From Phaeodactylum tricornutum CCAP 1055/1 (Eukaryota > Bacillariophyta > Bacillariophyceae > Surirellales > Neidiaceae): 64,000 nucleotides of DNA. Shown in pieces: positions 22,633 through 32,924 of this stretch. The notes beneath the pieces are model-generated. The model worked only from the letters and a program-made list of their open reading frames with translations. It was not told the origin of the DNA and did no database searches. The position numbers and the translations under genes are program-made. Within the stretch, counting starts at the first letter, position 1. Each line of letters opens with the position of its first letter. The stretch spans positions 419,501 to 483,500 of the forward strand of contig NC_011681.1 in NCBI RefSeq assembly GCF_000150955.2, in the 5' to 3' direction.

Positions 22633-23270
22633 ACTTCAAAGAGCTCTAGCAAAACAATTATAATTGATAGTATGTTGTTTGTGAACCGAACCCCATCTAC
22701 GTCATATTATTGTATCACACCATTTGCAATCGCAAGCAGAATCCATTTACAGCTACCTTTCTAGTCACTATCAAGTCGAAGCAAAAAGTTCACTTCTTGT
22801 TGTGTTGCTCTGGAAGGTAGGGTTTCTAGCCGATTGCTATTGCATTGACTGTGAATGCCCTATGATCGCTAACGAAAGTGTATTATTTCATTTATCAGTG
22901 CAATCTAATTTGAGTTGATATGTAAGTTTATGACTCTTCGTGAGGCTGTAATGTGGTGAACATTTGTAGAGTTACTATTTCTCGTAATGAGCTTTTGATT
23001 GGATGATTGAAAGTGACTGTAAATGAATAGCAACGAAGATAAGAGAACAGGAAGGAACTTCTGAGATGAATCAAATGAAATAATTGTCGTTTACAACGGT
23101 GGAGAAGCAAAACATGAATGATACCAAATACACGCACACAATTTGCCGGTGGATACAACAATCGGATATTTCGACAGGTTTCGCGCTATTCGCAGGAATC
23201 ACTCAGATTTCATTAACGCTCGTAAACATCTAAATGGTCCCCACGCGATCCATACAAAGTAGTGTTTTTG
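22633..23270. promoter_or_regulatory. Intergenic region with two copies of the recurrent motif
   Basis: About 640 AT-rich bases without a supported gene. TTGACTGTGAA at 22845-22855 and GTGACTGTAAA at 23013-23023 both fit the near-palindromic motif seen in other 5' flanks. They lie about 260-425 bases before the START-like gene at 23271. Confidence 0.35.
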
Positions 23271-23846
23271 ATGTCGTCTAATTCTCGGTCGGCATTCCCC
23301 CATTCTCTAGGGATTTCCAAAAGTCTGGATATCAGCGCGTCTGCTTCTATTGTTTGGGCCCTCCTTGTTGATGTAGACTCTTATCCGAATCACCTTTCTA
23401 CTTGCATGAGTGTAAGAGTGTATCAACCCCATCCCACCAATCGAAGAAATCCTAGGGGAAGCAGCAATGCATCACAAAACGTAGGCAGTGTCAAAGCAGG
23501 GTCCAAGTGGGTAGAGGTTCGACAGTTCAAAGGTCGCACATACAAGATGCTTGTGTCGACCACGGCTGTAGACAATGAGGAAGATGACCCAAAGTCGTTC
23601 ACTGTGGCGACGGACGCGCTGGGTTCTACCAGCACGGCAACTCATACCCTGACAACCATAGACGAAAGGTCATGCCGATTGTCCTTGTCGTATGGTATCG
23701 TTCCACATCGGTGGTGGTCTCAAATATATTTCGCCTGCTTCAAGAGAATCCTCAGAAAAGACTGCCTGGAAGCCCTGGAGCATGATCTTGCTGACATTGC
23801 GAAAGCTGCCGTTGCCGTTGCCACCGGACAAGATGAGGCTCGGTAA
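23271..23846 (+). CDS. START/polyketide-cyclase-like (SRPBCC) protein
   Basis: 191 residues from the ATG at 23271. SRPBCC (Bet v1-like) folds form a hydrophobic pocket for lipids or other small ligands. The pattern here is typical: an opening strand with a helix marked by SASIVWALLVDVDSYPNHLS (compare the usual VWxxLxDxxxyPxW), a middle strand region with VEVRQFKGRTYKM, and a closing amphipathic C-terminal helix (RILRKDCLEALEHDLADIA). The helix SLSYGIVPHRWW precedes it. No signal peptide or plastid motif was seen, so it is probably cytosolic. Ligand unknown. Fold assigned by pattern, not by search. Confidence 0.65.
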   Translation: MSSNSRSAFPHSLGISKSLDISASASIVWALLVDVDSYPNHLSTCMSVRVYQPHPTNRRNPRGSSNASQNVGSVKAGSKWVEVRQFKGRTYKMLVSTTAVDNEEDDPKSFTVATDALGSTSTATHTLTTIDERSCRLSLSYGIVPHRWWSQIYFACFKRILRKDCLEALEHDLADIAKAAVAVATGQDEAR

Positions 23847-24008
23847 GAAAAAACCTGAACCAGTACTGAGCGCCACTAATTCTGAATGTCGAATCCGTGT
23901 TGGCCTTCCTTGATGATTGCGTTCTCTTTCTTCGTATTAAGGATATCTAGATTTGAATTTATCTTGAGAATATTTTATTGATCTGTTAAAGTTAGGTAGA
24001 CATTCACA

Positions 24009-25771
24009 CTATAGTGAAGAAAGTAGGGGTTCGGGAAGCGACCCGTTGGCGTTGTCTTGATCGGTCACTTCGTCGGTGTATACCAGTGAAGCGCTTTGAC
24101 TTTCACAGGCTTCGGAAGTGTCGCTAGATTCCGTTTCAGGATCAACAAAGGGTCGAATGAAGAGAAGCAGGAGTCCTCCAACAAGTTGCATAATAGCCGT
24201 AATGGCAAATGTAAATTGGTAAGAGTGTTTGTCGGATAGAACACCACCGATTAGGGCACTCCCAGTCCACCCAAACGATGATATACTCTCTAAACCTTTC
24301 CACATTGCTCTTTCATTCGACTTGACACTATCCATTAAAATGCTTTCGAGCAAAGGATAGGTGCAGTTCATTATCCCCGTTCGAATCAAGTCTGCAACAC
24401 AAAAAAGGGTTAAACTCTATGAGAAATTCTGATCACCCCGACAGATATCCACAAGAATACAGCCGAAAAGACAGACTTACAAACCACGACAATGATTCCG
24501 ATGCGCTTACTATCCCCCTGCTCCACACGGTTGCTTAGCCACGTCATGAAGAATAGGAGAGACACACCAGCCATGTTGAACAAAACTGTCGTTTCTACAC
24601 GCCCTAGGTGTTTACTGATACTTTGACTGACAAAAGAGAGACCCGAAATGCTAATGGGCACGACCAAAAAGATTCCTTGTACCGCTGCACTACCCAAACC
24701 GAGTTCTTTAAAAAATAGTGGGAAATACTTGACGCTTGCTCCGCTCCCTAAAGAAACGATCAATGATGACAAGAAGAGCACATACGGTACAATCTTCTTG
24801 GAAAGGTTCCTCGGCACCTCGACCTCTGCCTCCTCCCTGACATCCGCTACGGTATCCGACGGAAAGCCTACAGTGGCCGTCAGTGGCGTTCTTGGTACTG
24901 CTTCGTCGTCTTCGTTCTCGGGGATGGCGTGCTTGTCGTCGAAGAAAAACATGAGACCAGCTGCCGGAATCTCGAGACAAACGCCTACCAAGAACACTGG
25001 AAAAATTTCCTTGAGCGACCAATCATCCTGATTCTTGGACACGGTCAACAGCAAGACAATGCCCACGATCGGACCAATAGTCGACGACAGGAGGTAACAA
25101 GAATACAGGTAGGTCAAAAGCTCACTTCGTCTACCCTTCGGGATGGAATCGGAAAAAAGCGCTTGCGAAGGTCCGTAAGAAATTCCGTTGACAATCCCCC
25201 AAAGCCCTAATGCTGCCACCAGAATATAATACGACTGCTTCGCGGCCTCTGTAGACTCTTCCGCATCCTCTTTTACTATCATTAAGGCCCAGACCGTAAT
25301 CCCAATCGTGGCAAACATAAGGACTCCACCGGCTCGTACGACTTTGGCTTTACCAAACTTGTCCGCGACCATACCAATCGGCACTGCCGTCAGCAATTGA
25401 GTCAAACCTTCCACCGCTTCCGCAGTACCTACCAAGGTATTGTCTCGGGATGCTTGGCCCATTGCGCCGCCCAAGGCGTACAAAAATCCGGACAAGACGA
25501 CCGATCCCCAAATGGAATCGGCCACACCAAAGCACGCACACATGACCAGCGACAGCCGTACATTGTGGTTCTTCCAAGGGTCTCTTCCGGTGGACGGGTC
25601 TACTTGCGGATCGTCACCGCCTTCAGCGGAAGGACTAGCGGGGTTGCGACAGGGCGATTCCGCCGAGACAACAGCCTCATCAGGCGTTCCCTGAGAACTT
25701 TCTTCGTGCGAGCTTGGCGTCACATTGGGATCGAGCAGTGGGTCTGCAAGCGCGGAATCTTGCATTGCCAT
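24009..25771 (-). CDS. Major facilitator superfamily (MFS) transporter
   Basis: Two exons, complement of 24009-24391 and 24481-25771, encode 557 residues. The 89-nt intron (24392-24480, GTAAGT to GTGTTGCAG) joins ..IGIIVVV to YLIRTGIM.. in phase 1, inside a membrane helix. The chosen start at 25771 (MAMQDSALADPLL) avoids an upstream hydrophilic extension that lacks support. The protein has about 12 hydrophobic helices and the MFS loop signature GMVADKFGKAKVVR between helices 2 and 3. A long acidic cytosolic loop (ENEDDEAVPR) splits the two halves and the C-terminus is acidic. It moves a small solute across a membrane; the substrate cannot be told from sequence. Confidence 0.85.
24392..24480 (-). 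other. Intron of the MFS transporter gene
   Basis: 89-nt intron, minus strand, GTAAGT donor and TTGTGTTGCAG acceptor with a good pyrimidine tract; phase 1. Confidence 0.85.
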
Positions 25772-26232
25772 GAGTTTGGTCTCTACTGTAGAGTCAGCAC
25801 AAGTTTTGTGACAGTCCTTGACAATAATGTCACCGAACGCTAAGTAACCAACTTCCAAAACTAGCGAGAGCGAAGACTGAAAACGCTGGACAACTCTTAC
25901 CAGTTGGTGTCGATGGCGCGAGATTTTTTGGCCTTGCGCGCACTGTTTTCGCACGCAACCTTTTTCTCGGCAAACGTTCACGGTGCGCGACTCGGATCTG
26001 ACAAAAGTCCAATGTTACTGATGTGCCTTACGAAAACAGTGAGGAACGCAACGCAGGTTGTGTTTACAGTTATTCCTCTTCCTTATTTACCTTGGTGTCT
26101 GTATCGCTCAGCTCCTGTGTCTTTTCCATGAGACCTAGTTTTTACGAGTTTTTCCTTCTTGGCCGTAAAATCGCGGACAGTCCAAACCTAGGGACAGGCA
26201 TCGACTGAAGCATTGCAGAAGTCTCACTCATC
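25772..26232. promoter_or_regulatory. Shared head-to-head promoter region
   Basis: 461 bases between the divergent MFS and methyltransferase genes. No supported frame. TTTACAGTTAT at 26063-26073 is a weak match to the recurrent motif. Confidence 0.35.
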
Positions 26233-27129
26233 ATGGCAACATCCCACGTGATTCCTCCCGAGTTCTTGCCGCGAGAAAACCCCAAAAACATCGACGAAAA
26301 CACAGACAACGAGACTTGTATAGGATCACTTTTTGCCGACGACAAAGATCAGGATGAACAAGATGATCACCCTGAACGCCTGATACAAGTAGTTACAGTC
26401 GGCCACGACCAGACTTACACATTGTCACTTCCACCAGACGTTGGAACGCTCTTTGCCCATTGCGTTTGGAGCGGGTCCTTGTATTTGTCAGATTTTTTGG
26501 CTCGCTGTGCCAAAGACTTCCTGCTGCATCAGAAGACGGTCGAGTTAGGCGCGGGTACCGGTCTGCCCTCTCTGGTGGCGCTCGCACACGGTTCGGATCT
26601 GTCTATTCTCACCGACTACCCCGACGAACTTGTCCTGCAGTCTTTACGAGAAACGGTTGGTTTAAACTGGGATGCAATTTGTGATCGGCGTACGCCATAT
26701 TTTCCTCGTCCCCCTCCAGTGGCCGTGGTTGGACATGATTGGGGAACTTCGGTCGACCCGGTCGTCCGGGAAGCGATGCGCCTTTCGCATGGCGTTGACA
26801 AGTCTAACTTTGATTTGGCTATATTGTCGGAATGTTTGTGGATGCATCGGTCCCACGCAGCGTTGGCCCGGTCCGTGGACCAACTAGTGCACCCAAAACA
26901 CGGACGCGTAGTTCTGACCTACGCCCATCACGTTCCCGGCTACGAGGAGGAGGACGATGCCTTCTTTGAGTTGTGCAGTACACACCATCGACTAGTAACC
27001 GTACATCAAGAGTTTCGACTTTGTCCCTACATGTGGGATGACACGAAAACAATTACAGTGTATCTCCGCGTTTTGGCTAGACCAAGCGGCGCACAAGTAG
27101 TAACTGGTAGATGGCATTTTATGGAATGA
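26233..27129 (+). CDS. NNT1/EFM7-like protein methyltransferase
   Basis: 298 residues, one exon. This family (yeast Efm7/Nnt1, related to METTL21 enzymes) uses S-adenosylmethionine to methylate protein N-termini or lysines, with elongation factor 1A as the yeast substrate. Motifs in order: VWSGSLYLSDFLA near residue 78, the seven-strand family entry with its Trp; VELGAGTGLPSLVALA near 97, the SAM glycine loop; LTDYPD near 120, the acidic end of strand 2 and a signature of this subfamily; and SECLWMHRSH near 203, the post-motif loop. The length suits the family. The first 50 residues are acidic and probably disordered. No targeting signal, so likely cytosolic. Substrate is inferred from the family only. 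Confidence 0.8.
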   Translation: MATSHVIPPEFLPRENPKNIDENTDNETCIGSLFADDKDQDEQDDHPERLIQVVTVGHDQTYTLSLPPDVGTLFAHCVWSGSLYLSDFLARCAKDFLLHQKTVELGAGTGLPSLVALAHGSDLSILTDYPDELVLQSLRETVGLNWDAICDRRTPYFPRPPPVAVVGHDWGTSVDPVVREAMRLSHGVDKSNFDLAILSECLWMHRSHAALARSVDQLVHPKHGRVVLTYAHHVPGYEEEDDAFFELCSTHHRLVTVHQEFRLCPYMWDDTKTITVYLRVLARPSGAQVVTGRWHFME

Positions 27130-27184
27130 TTGGCGCTCTCTACTGCTTCTGGAGATCCGTAAAGTCCAACGGATCGTTACCACA

Positions 27185-27391
27185 TTACTCCCAAATATTG
27201 ACCAAATCCCACGGACTCGGTCGGGGTTCGGTACGCAGACCAATTAAAACGACGGCCGGGGCAAAGCCGTACAACAGCAACGTCCGTGTTTTGGCGAAGA
27301 TATAGTTCACGTCCAACATGGAGAGAATCCGGGACGAAAGCTTGCCAAACTTGACCAAACCGCCGGATTGGCGGCGTCGGGGGACAGCCAT
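27185..27391 (-). CDS. TOM7: TOM7, small subunit of the mitochondrial outer-membrane translocase
   Basis: 68 residues from the ATG at 27391 (MAVPRRRQSG); the frame extends upstream without another ATG. Tom7 is a single-helix subunit of the TOM complex that modulates pore assembly. The C-terminal half carries the family pattern: a membrane helix LLLYGFAPAVVLIGL followed by RTEPRPSPWDLVN, compare the G(F/W).P.(V/I)..LG...P.P...L of Tom7. The N-terminus is basic and soluble, as expected for the cytosolic side. The length agrees (55-75 in other species). It lies tail-to-tail with the NNT1-like gene, 55 bases apart. Identity rests on one short motif but in the right order and position. Confidence 0.7.
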   Translation of the reverse strand: MAVPRRRQSGGLVKFGKLSSRILSMLDVNYIFAKTRTLLLYGFAPAVVLIGLRTEPRPSPWDLVNIWE

Positions 27392-28014
27392 TGTCGCGCA
27401 GAAGAACGCACGGCTGCAACGAGTCGGGCGCAAAAAGCAAGAAAGTGAGTGTGTTCGGACAATTTCACCATATGTGATCTTCGTCGAGAATTTTGAAACT
27501 TACGATGGGAGATTACAGTCTGTGACTTGGCTAGCAAACACCAAATGCACTCAGTATCAGCAACTCGAAAGGAGAAATGATTTGGCGTTTTGAAAGAGAC
27601 ACAGACAGAGTGTAACTGTAAATGAGTTTGGAGGTCGAAAAGGTTGCGATTGGTTCTGATGCCAGCCAACCTTGCTTGGCATTCGTTCCGAAGTCGTGAT
27701 ACTGAGCGTTGCTCATGAAATTGAATCTTGAACAATTTTAGCTCAATAAATACTATGAGACGCTAGAGATATACCTATTCTGTTCACTGATTAGAGATGC
27801 TGCTACCCGATAGCTTTGCGGTTGTATACCTTCATCCGATGAAAGCGATGTAATCAAAGGCGTATCGTCTTGCTAGATAATGTTAACAGTTAAGGTTGTT
27901 CTAGCACAACTGACAGTGGATATGCTCTGGCAAAGGCTGCGAAAGGAGACTCCTATGTTGAATTCCTTGAAGGCATAACGCTTTCAGTTATTCATATTGC
28001 TTCCGTTAAAGGAT
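27392..28014. promoter_or_regulatory. Intergenic region with three copies of the recurrent motif
   Basis: About 620 bases without a convincing gene; the frames here are short and have no pattern. GTAACTGTAAA at 27612-27622, TTAACAGTTAA at 27883-27893 (a perfect palindrome around the central A) and CTGACAGTGGA at 27910-27920 fit the recurrent motif. The first lies 220 bases upstream of TOM7. Confidence 0.35.
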
Positions 28015-28366
28015 CTATGGTACCCTGTATGTCGCCAACTTTTTCATTTCTTCTGGATTTTCGTATTTGAACCAGTGGTTACTTCCAACCATTGGTTGCA
28101 ATCCAAGGGCGGCGCGCTTCTCGTTGACTCGCGCCGCTAGGGCCTTTTCGGCCCCGGGGTATATATTACCCACGTAGCACCCCGACAAAAAGAAAAAAGC
28201 GTGGAGCCAAGGTTCTAAAGGGGAGGGAGGAGACAAATTATTAGAAAAGAATCTAAAAACAGCGGTCCACAGATACAACGTATAGTATATGCATTCACAT
28301 AGCCTTACGTCGTGATATCGGAACCTTCTTGATCCAATTCGAGTACATCTGGACGCTCAGGCCCAT
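28015..28366 (-). CDS. Small single-helix protein, probably mitochondrial (complex I accessory-like?)
   Basis: Two exons, complement of 28015-28214 and 28309-28366, give 85 residues. The 94-nt intron (28215-28308, GTAAGG to CCCCTTTAG) joins ..KVPISR to QPWLHAFF.. in phase 1. The protein has one hydrophobic helix (WLHAFFFLSGCYVGNIY) between a basic N-terminus and a hydrophilic tail ending in KKLATYRVP. Layout and the RQPWLH segment recall small accessory subunits of respiratory complex I such as NDUFC2, but the match is weak. The frame stays open upstream of the chosen Met (SALIGGGMG), so a further 5' exon is possible. Confidence 0.5.
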
Positions 28367-29008
28367 TCCGCCGCCTATGAGAGCGGACGAAAAACCCATT
28401 TGGAGGGTGAACGCAACGGAAAAAAAGAACTTGCGTGGTGTTGCAGACAACACAGAACACTACTGGAATAGTTCCTGAACAAGGGGATGCTCTTTGTTTT
28501 TCAGGCTGGCTGCCTGGGAAGTTGGGCTGACTGTGAGACTCAAGGCGACCGGCCGTACCTGTCACCCGGTACAAATCTATCCGTATGTTGGCTACGGAAG
28601 AAAGTGGTTCTCGTCCATGGAATCTGGAATGCTTTGTCGATCGCCATCACGATACAATCCATTTTTGGTTAGCCCTTAAAAAAACTCCATAGACTACCTT
28701 TGCTAGTTCAGATGGGTCTTTTTTTATCTAGTCCCATCGCAGCAAAACCATATGATTGTGAGGTATGACCCCCCACAAAACCAACCGGGGAAATGAGACC
28801 AAACGTCAAAGGGGAAAAAAGAACCATAACCACTTTGACGCTACATGCAATAGCTGCTAGAAGCGCAATGAACAGATTCATTCTTCGTCCCAAATTGCAT
28901 GGAGTTAAGGAGTACGTTCCACGATTGAGATGTCAGTAGTTTTAAACTACCTTCGAAACCAATGACCTTATCTAATGTTAGTAGGATGGGGAACTACGAA
29001 TGTTCCTC
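28367..29008. other. Intergenic region without a firm gene
   Basis: About 640 bases between the small membrane protein and the 3' end of BRX1. A 61-codon minus frame (28708-28893) begins like a signal peptide but has no homologue I know and was not called. A possible 5' exon of the downstream gene could lie here. Confidence 0.3.
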
Positions 29009-30277
29009 TCACCGAAAAACGGATTTCAACGGGTCTTCCGGCAAAACCAGTTGTGATTTCCGCTCGTGTCGCTCCTTCTGCGAGTTTTTCCGCTGATCAT
29101 ATTGACTTCCTTTGCTCTTTCGTTCCAAGGAACGGATCTCGTTAGGTGACACAAAATCAGGATTCTGGAACAAGGTTTGACCTCCGAACGATCCTCGAAA
29201 AATGCGGATCGGGTTCAAAACAAAACGCGGGCCAATTTCCACCATGGAAGTAGCCTCTTCTCTTCCTGAATTCTTCTTAATTTGATGAGCTTCCTTGGCG
29301 TTTGACGGCTGTTCTTCAATAACTTGATAATTCCGCACCCAGATCTAAAAGTTTTAGCAAAAGTGAATGCAGATGTGAGTGCCATGCTGCAACAGAGAAG
29401 CGGCTAAGGATTGATTGCCCGACATTGCTTCATTCCATCGTAGTCTATAATGATGGTATTCTCATTGATCAGTGATCTCTGACATACGCTCATCATTTTT
29501 GTAATCACTAGCATGATCTCTGTTTTACGGACGTAGCAGACAGTAGAGTGTAATAGAAGGACTTACCCTGTTGTCCGCATAGCAAAACGCCATCACCCGA
29601 TCAACAAATGGCTTGCTCTTCGGATGGCCCCGCGGGGTACCAAATGTGTCAATGAAGAGTTCCTTTAATAGCTTCAAGTGATCCACACGCCCAAAGCTCT
29701 CATCAAACGTCATAATCGGCCGGGATCCTTTCATACAATTCCCCGTCAAACGCAGCTCATCCATCGTATGAATGTTTGTGACATGAAAACGCACACTCGG
29801 GCCGGGCGACTGACCACCGACGCGGCCCAGCCACATGTACGCATCCTGTCTTTTGCGACATTCCAAGAACATAGTCGTGTTGCAGGAACGCATTTCGCAA
29901 ATATCGCTGACAGCCTGGCCAACCCCGTCCTCACCTGGATCAAGTTTGGACTCCTTCTTGTGGTGCGGCATGAGCGTGCGCAGATCTTCCAATAGATGGC
30001 GGTAGCGTGCCGTGACACCCCGAGAGCAAAGGGTCAAACAACGCTGCTTGTTTCGATACCGACCATCATTCCGCACGGTAGTATCGTCGATATCCTCACC
30101 GTCGCTATGTACTTCACTTTCGGCTTGGAGAAGTTCAGCTTTTCTCCTTGAAGAACTATCCTCCGTGACAACCTTTTCGTCGACTTTTTGTTGAGGCCCT
30201 GCATCCAGGCTTCCAGCCTTTTCGACAAGATCACCGCTAATTCGACGGCGTTTGAAACTATCTTTCTTTTTGGCCAT
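29009..30277 (-). CDS. BRX1: BRX1, Brix-domain 60S ribosome biogenesis factor
   Basis: Two exons, complement of 29009-29344 and 29567-30277, encode 348 residues (human BRIX1 353). The 222-nt intron (29345-29566, GTAAGT to ACTTTTAG) joins ..CYADNR to IWVRNYQV.., giving the family phrase R(I/V)W.RNYQI. Brix-domain proteins bind rRNA; Brx1 acts in the nucleolus on early 60S particles. Other signatures: VRNDGRYRNKQRCL and LTLCSRGVTARYRHLLEDL near residue 80, LMPHHKKESKLD, then VEIGPRFVLNPIRIF and GSFGGQTLFQNPDFVSPN in exon 2. The N-terminus is basic (MAKKKDSFKRRR), suited to nuclear import. Its start is head-to-head with the kelch gene. Confidence 0.93.
29345..29566 (-). other. Intron of BRX1
   Basis: 222-nt intron, the longest clean one in the window; GTAAGT donor, CTTTTAG acceptor, phase 0, placed at the conserved R-IW junction of the Brix domain. 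Confidence 0.85.
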
Positions 30278-30680
30278 GTTGGATTGCAGATAGAATCACA
30301 CAACGGAGTTTGTAAGACGCTTGTGATCAAAATGAGAGGTCTGATAGTTTGGTATTTCGAGAAATTGCTTGGCGCCCTAATGGGGTATGAGTACTTTTCT
30401 TTTTTGATTGCTGCTGTCCTCGTTTAGTGCTCAAGTTAACTGTAACGGCTGTAAATGAGATGTAAAGCATTTTGAATGTTGTTTACTGTTACTTTTATAT
30501 CAAAATGTATATCCAAAGAGTCATAAAACAAAGAAAACTACGAAACGGTCATTGAGTCATCGATACGCAGCAACAGGTGCAAGCCTCATCTTTCAATGAT
30601 CGGCACATACTTCATCTCGCATGCAAAGACAGTGTGAAAGCTGTTTCTTGCTCTGGCCCCGAAAAGCGACGCGCTACACG
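30278..30680. promoter_or_regulatory. Shared promoter of BRX1 and the kelch gene
   Basis: About 400 bases between divergent starts. TTAACTGTAAC at 30436-30446 and TTTACTGTTAC at 30482-30492 match the recurrent near-palindrome, roughly midway between the two genes. Confidence 0.4.
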
Positions 30681-32018
30681 ATGGTTCGAAACGTATTCAT
30701 AATTTGCTCCTATATCATCGGATGTAGGGCTCAGAACTGGGCCCGCATCCAGACTTTAGGTGATGAGTTCCTTCCCCGTTCGGGATTCGGGGCCAGCAGC
30801 TTTGGCGACACGGCTTATCTGTTTGGGGGTGTAGTCGAAACAGACTTTGCCGACGGAAACTATTCCAACAGTCTATACACTTTTCGGCAGGAGAATGGCC
30901 TAGATACATACCGGCAAGTCGACCCAGCCGACCACTCCCAGCCCGTACCATCACCGCGGGCCCAACTAGCGCTCGCAGTCAACGCCGACTTTGTGTTCGT
31001 GTTTGGTGGAGTCGCACCCGTCGTCAACGCGGCGGGAAATGTTGTCATTAAGCCGGCGGAAGATGTGGCATGGCTATTTGATATCGCAACCAACTCGTGG
31101 ATAAGTTTGATGGGCATTAATGGTACTGAACCGACGCCTCGCTTCGGCGCAACGGCTCTCGCTTACGGCTCTCGCTTTCTCGCATTTGGAGGTGCCCAGG
31201 CAGACTCGCTCGGGTCGCTGGCTGTCTCAAACGAATTGTGGGAGCTAGACCCGTCCACACGAGCTTGGTCGCTAGTGCCGATCGCTCCGTCTGGTCGTCC
31301 GGCAACGGGTCGAGTGTTTGCGTTTGGGCATACTTTTGAAAACAATATATACATCGTTGGAGGCCAAGGGTCCAGTGGTGAATATCTCACGTCCATCGAA
31401 ATGTCAACCCAATCCGCTAGTTTTTTGGATGCCAACTGGAAAACGTTCGTTCCCGAAGAAGCTCCTAGTCAAGTGCGAGGTGAGTTTGATTTGATGTTGG
31501 TCGGAGATGTTCCTTTGGCTTTTCTCACAAATTTTGGATGCTACATCCACAAAACAGGCGCTTTTGACTCGGTACTAGGAAATAATTTTTTATTGTATGC
31601 TGGTACGCAGCCAGACGGGTCCATCGGGTGTGGATTGTCGGTCGATGCTTCTCCCTTGAATCCGTCCGAAGAAACATGGTTCTACGACTTTTCTACCGAA
31701 ACCTGGACAAAGACCGTCTTTGCTGGATCGCGGCCTCCCGCTTTAATTGATGTGCAAGGTGTCTACATTGAACCTTACATGTACGCGTTTGGAGGTTTCA
31801 AATACGAGTGTCCCGGGGACGGACAAGTGTACAATCCTGATACATATCGCTACGAAGTCACTCTACCCACTCCAAGACCAACAGTGAGCCCCACGTCAAT
31901 GCCCACCAAAGAACCAGAACCCAACGCTACTAGCGGAACGCTTTCGAGCACCGGCTTCATCAAATTGGCGATTATTGTGCTCAGTTTTATGATGTCGCAG
32001 AACAATTTGTATCCGTAA
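30681..32018 (+). CDS. Secreted or surface kelch-repeat beta-propeller protein
   Basis: 445 residues from the Met at 30681, chosen because it starts a clean signal peptide (MVRNVFIICSYIIGCRAQ); the frame itself opens 20 codons earlier. Five kelch-type blades are visible by their hydrophobic-GG strands: AYLFGGVV, FVFVFGGVA, FLAFGGAQ, IYIVGGQG and MYAFGGFK, each followed by a Trp or Tyr further on (for example AWLFDIATNSWISL, WELDPSTRAWSLV). The C-terminus has a Pro/Thr-rich stretch (TPRPTVSPTSMPTKEP) and a hydrophobic end (FIKLAIIVLSFMM), which fits a GPI-anchor signal or a membrane tether. Likely on the cell surface or in the wall; the binding partner is unknown. Confidence 0.75.
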   Translation: MVRNVFIICSYIIGCRAQNWARIQTLGDEFLPRSGFGASSFGDTAYLFGGVVETDFADGNYSNSLYTFRQENGLDTYRQVDPADHSQPVPSPRAQLALAVNADFVFVFGGVAPVVNAAGNVVIKPAEDVAWLFDIATNSWISLMGINGTEPTPRFGATALAYGSRFLAFGGAQADSLGSLAVSNELWELDPSTRAWSLVPIAPSGRPATGRVFAFGHTFENNIYIVGGQGSSGEYLTSIEMSTQSASFLDANWKTFVPEEAPSQVRGEFDLMLVGDVPLAFLTNFGCYIHKTGAFDSVLGNNFLLYAGTQPDGSIGCGLSVDASPLNPSEETWFYDFSTETWTKTVFAGSRPPALIDVQGVYIEPYMYAFGGFKYECPGDGQVYNPDTYRYEVTLPTPRPTVSPTSMPTKEPEPNATSGTLSSTGFIKLAIIVLSFMMSQNNLYP

Positions 32019-32060
32019 CAATAACTTGTCTTCGATGTTGCACTAGATTCTGTGATCGTA

Positions 32061-32924
32061 TCACCTTAGTTGCCCGTCGTCTCTACTCGCTATCGTTGTA
32101 GAAGCTTTTTTTGCCGGAGATTTCACTTCTCCATTTACGTCAATTGCGTCCATCCCATCATCAAAGGAAGTGCTAGCACGAGCCTGAGAATTCCCGTAAT
32201 TGCCAACATTCAAAAACTTGGCAACATCCGAATCGGGTGCAAAGGTATCGACAGTCCAACAAATCGTGGCGAGGGGCAAAATATCAGTAAAGGGCAAAAT
32301 TTCCTCCACAAATTCCAACGCAAAGATAACGTTACTGTTGTATAATTTGCGTAACAAGAGTGCCGCAATCGGTGCGTACACAACATCCGACAATTCTCCG
32401 ATGATGGGAAGCAGCTCCGAAGACGACCCAACAATGTCAATTATCACGCAAACAAAAAGCTTGCCAAAGTCGGGACTACGAGGTGGCACATTCGATAAGT
32501 TTGGTGGTACTTTGAGCCGCTGGCCGGAAGCTCCATCGATATTCTTTGCCTCCGTTCGTCTGTCTTGTCCAAAAATCTTGAGGGCAATGAAATTTATAGT
32601 GTTACCAATTTGCTTCGAAGCAACCCAAGAAACAACGGCAAAAGTGGCGATAACTAGAACCTGTGCAATGACCACGGAAACAATTCTGCTACCTAGTGAT
32701 TGCCAATACACATCGGAAACGATGGTAGGGTCTACAATTGTACTACCATCAAAATATTCCACCACAGAGGTTACCAGCGAAGAGCTGAAAGCATCCACTG
32801 GTACCAAATGTTGCTTTACTTTGCTTTTTGTTTGACTCCTCGGGAGCGAAGCCGGAAGAAAGGAAGCAACGTTTGATAAGGCGGCGACACAGATGAGAAT
32901 TCTATTCACTATTCTACGAACCAT
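32061..32924 (-). CDS. Plastid-targeted membrane protein of unknown function
   Basis: 287 residues from the Met at 32924; the frame opens 36 codons earlier but the later Met starts a clear signal peptide (MVRRIVNRILICVAALSN) followed by VASFLPASLP, a diatom ASAF-type plastid cleavage site with the key Phe. After that come a hydrophobic segment (VVIAQVLVIATFAVVSW), a second region with LFVCVIIDIVGSSSELLP and GELSDVVYAPIAALLLRKL, and ALEFVEEILPFTDILP. The latter phrases look conserved in plants and algae, but I cannot name the family. Probably in the plastid envelope or thylakoid membrane. First of three plastid-targeted genes in the same orientation. Confidence 0.7.
   Translation of the reverse strand: MVRRIVNRILICVAALSNVASFLPASLPRSQTKSKVKQHLVPVDAFSSSLVTSVVEYFDGSTIVDPTIVSDVYWQSLGSRIVSVVIAQVLVIATFAVVSWVASKQIGNTINFIALKIFGQDRRTEAKNIDGASGQRLKVPPNLSNVPPRSPDFGKLFVCVIIDIVGSSSELLPIIGELSDVVYAPIAALLLRKLYNSNVIFALEFVEEILPFTDILPLATICWTVDTFAPDSDVAKFLNVGNYGNSQARASTSFDDGMDAIDVNGEVKSPAKKASTTIASRDDGQLR

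Noticed and set aside
28708-28893. 61-codon minus frame beginning with a signal-like hydrophobic stretch
   Set aside because: No family, no clear splice donor linking it to the gene at 28366; could be real but unsupported.
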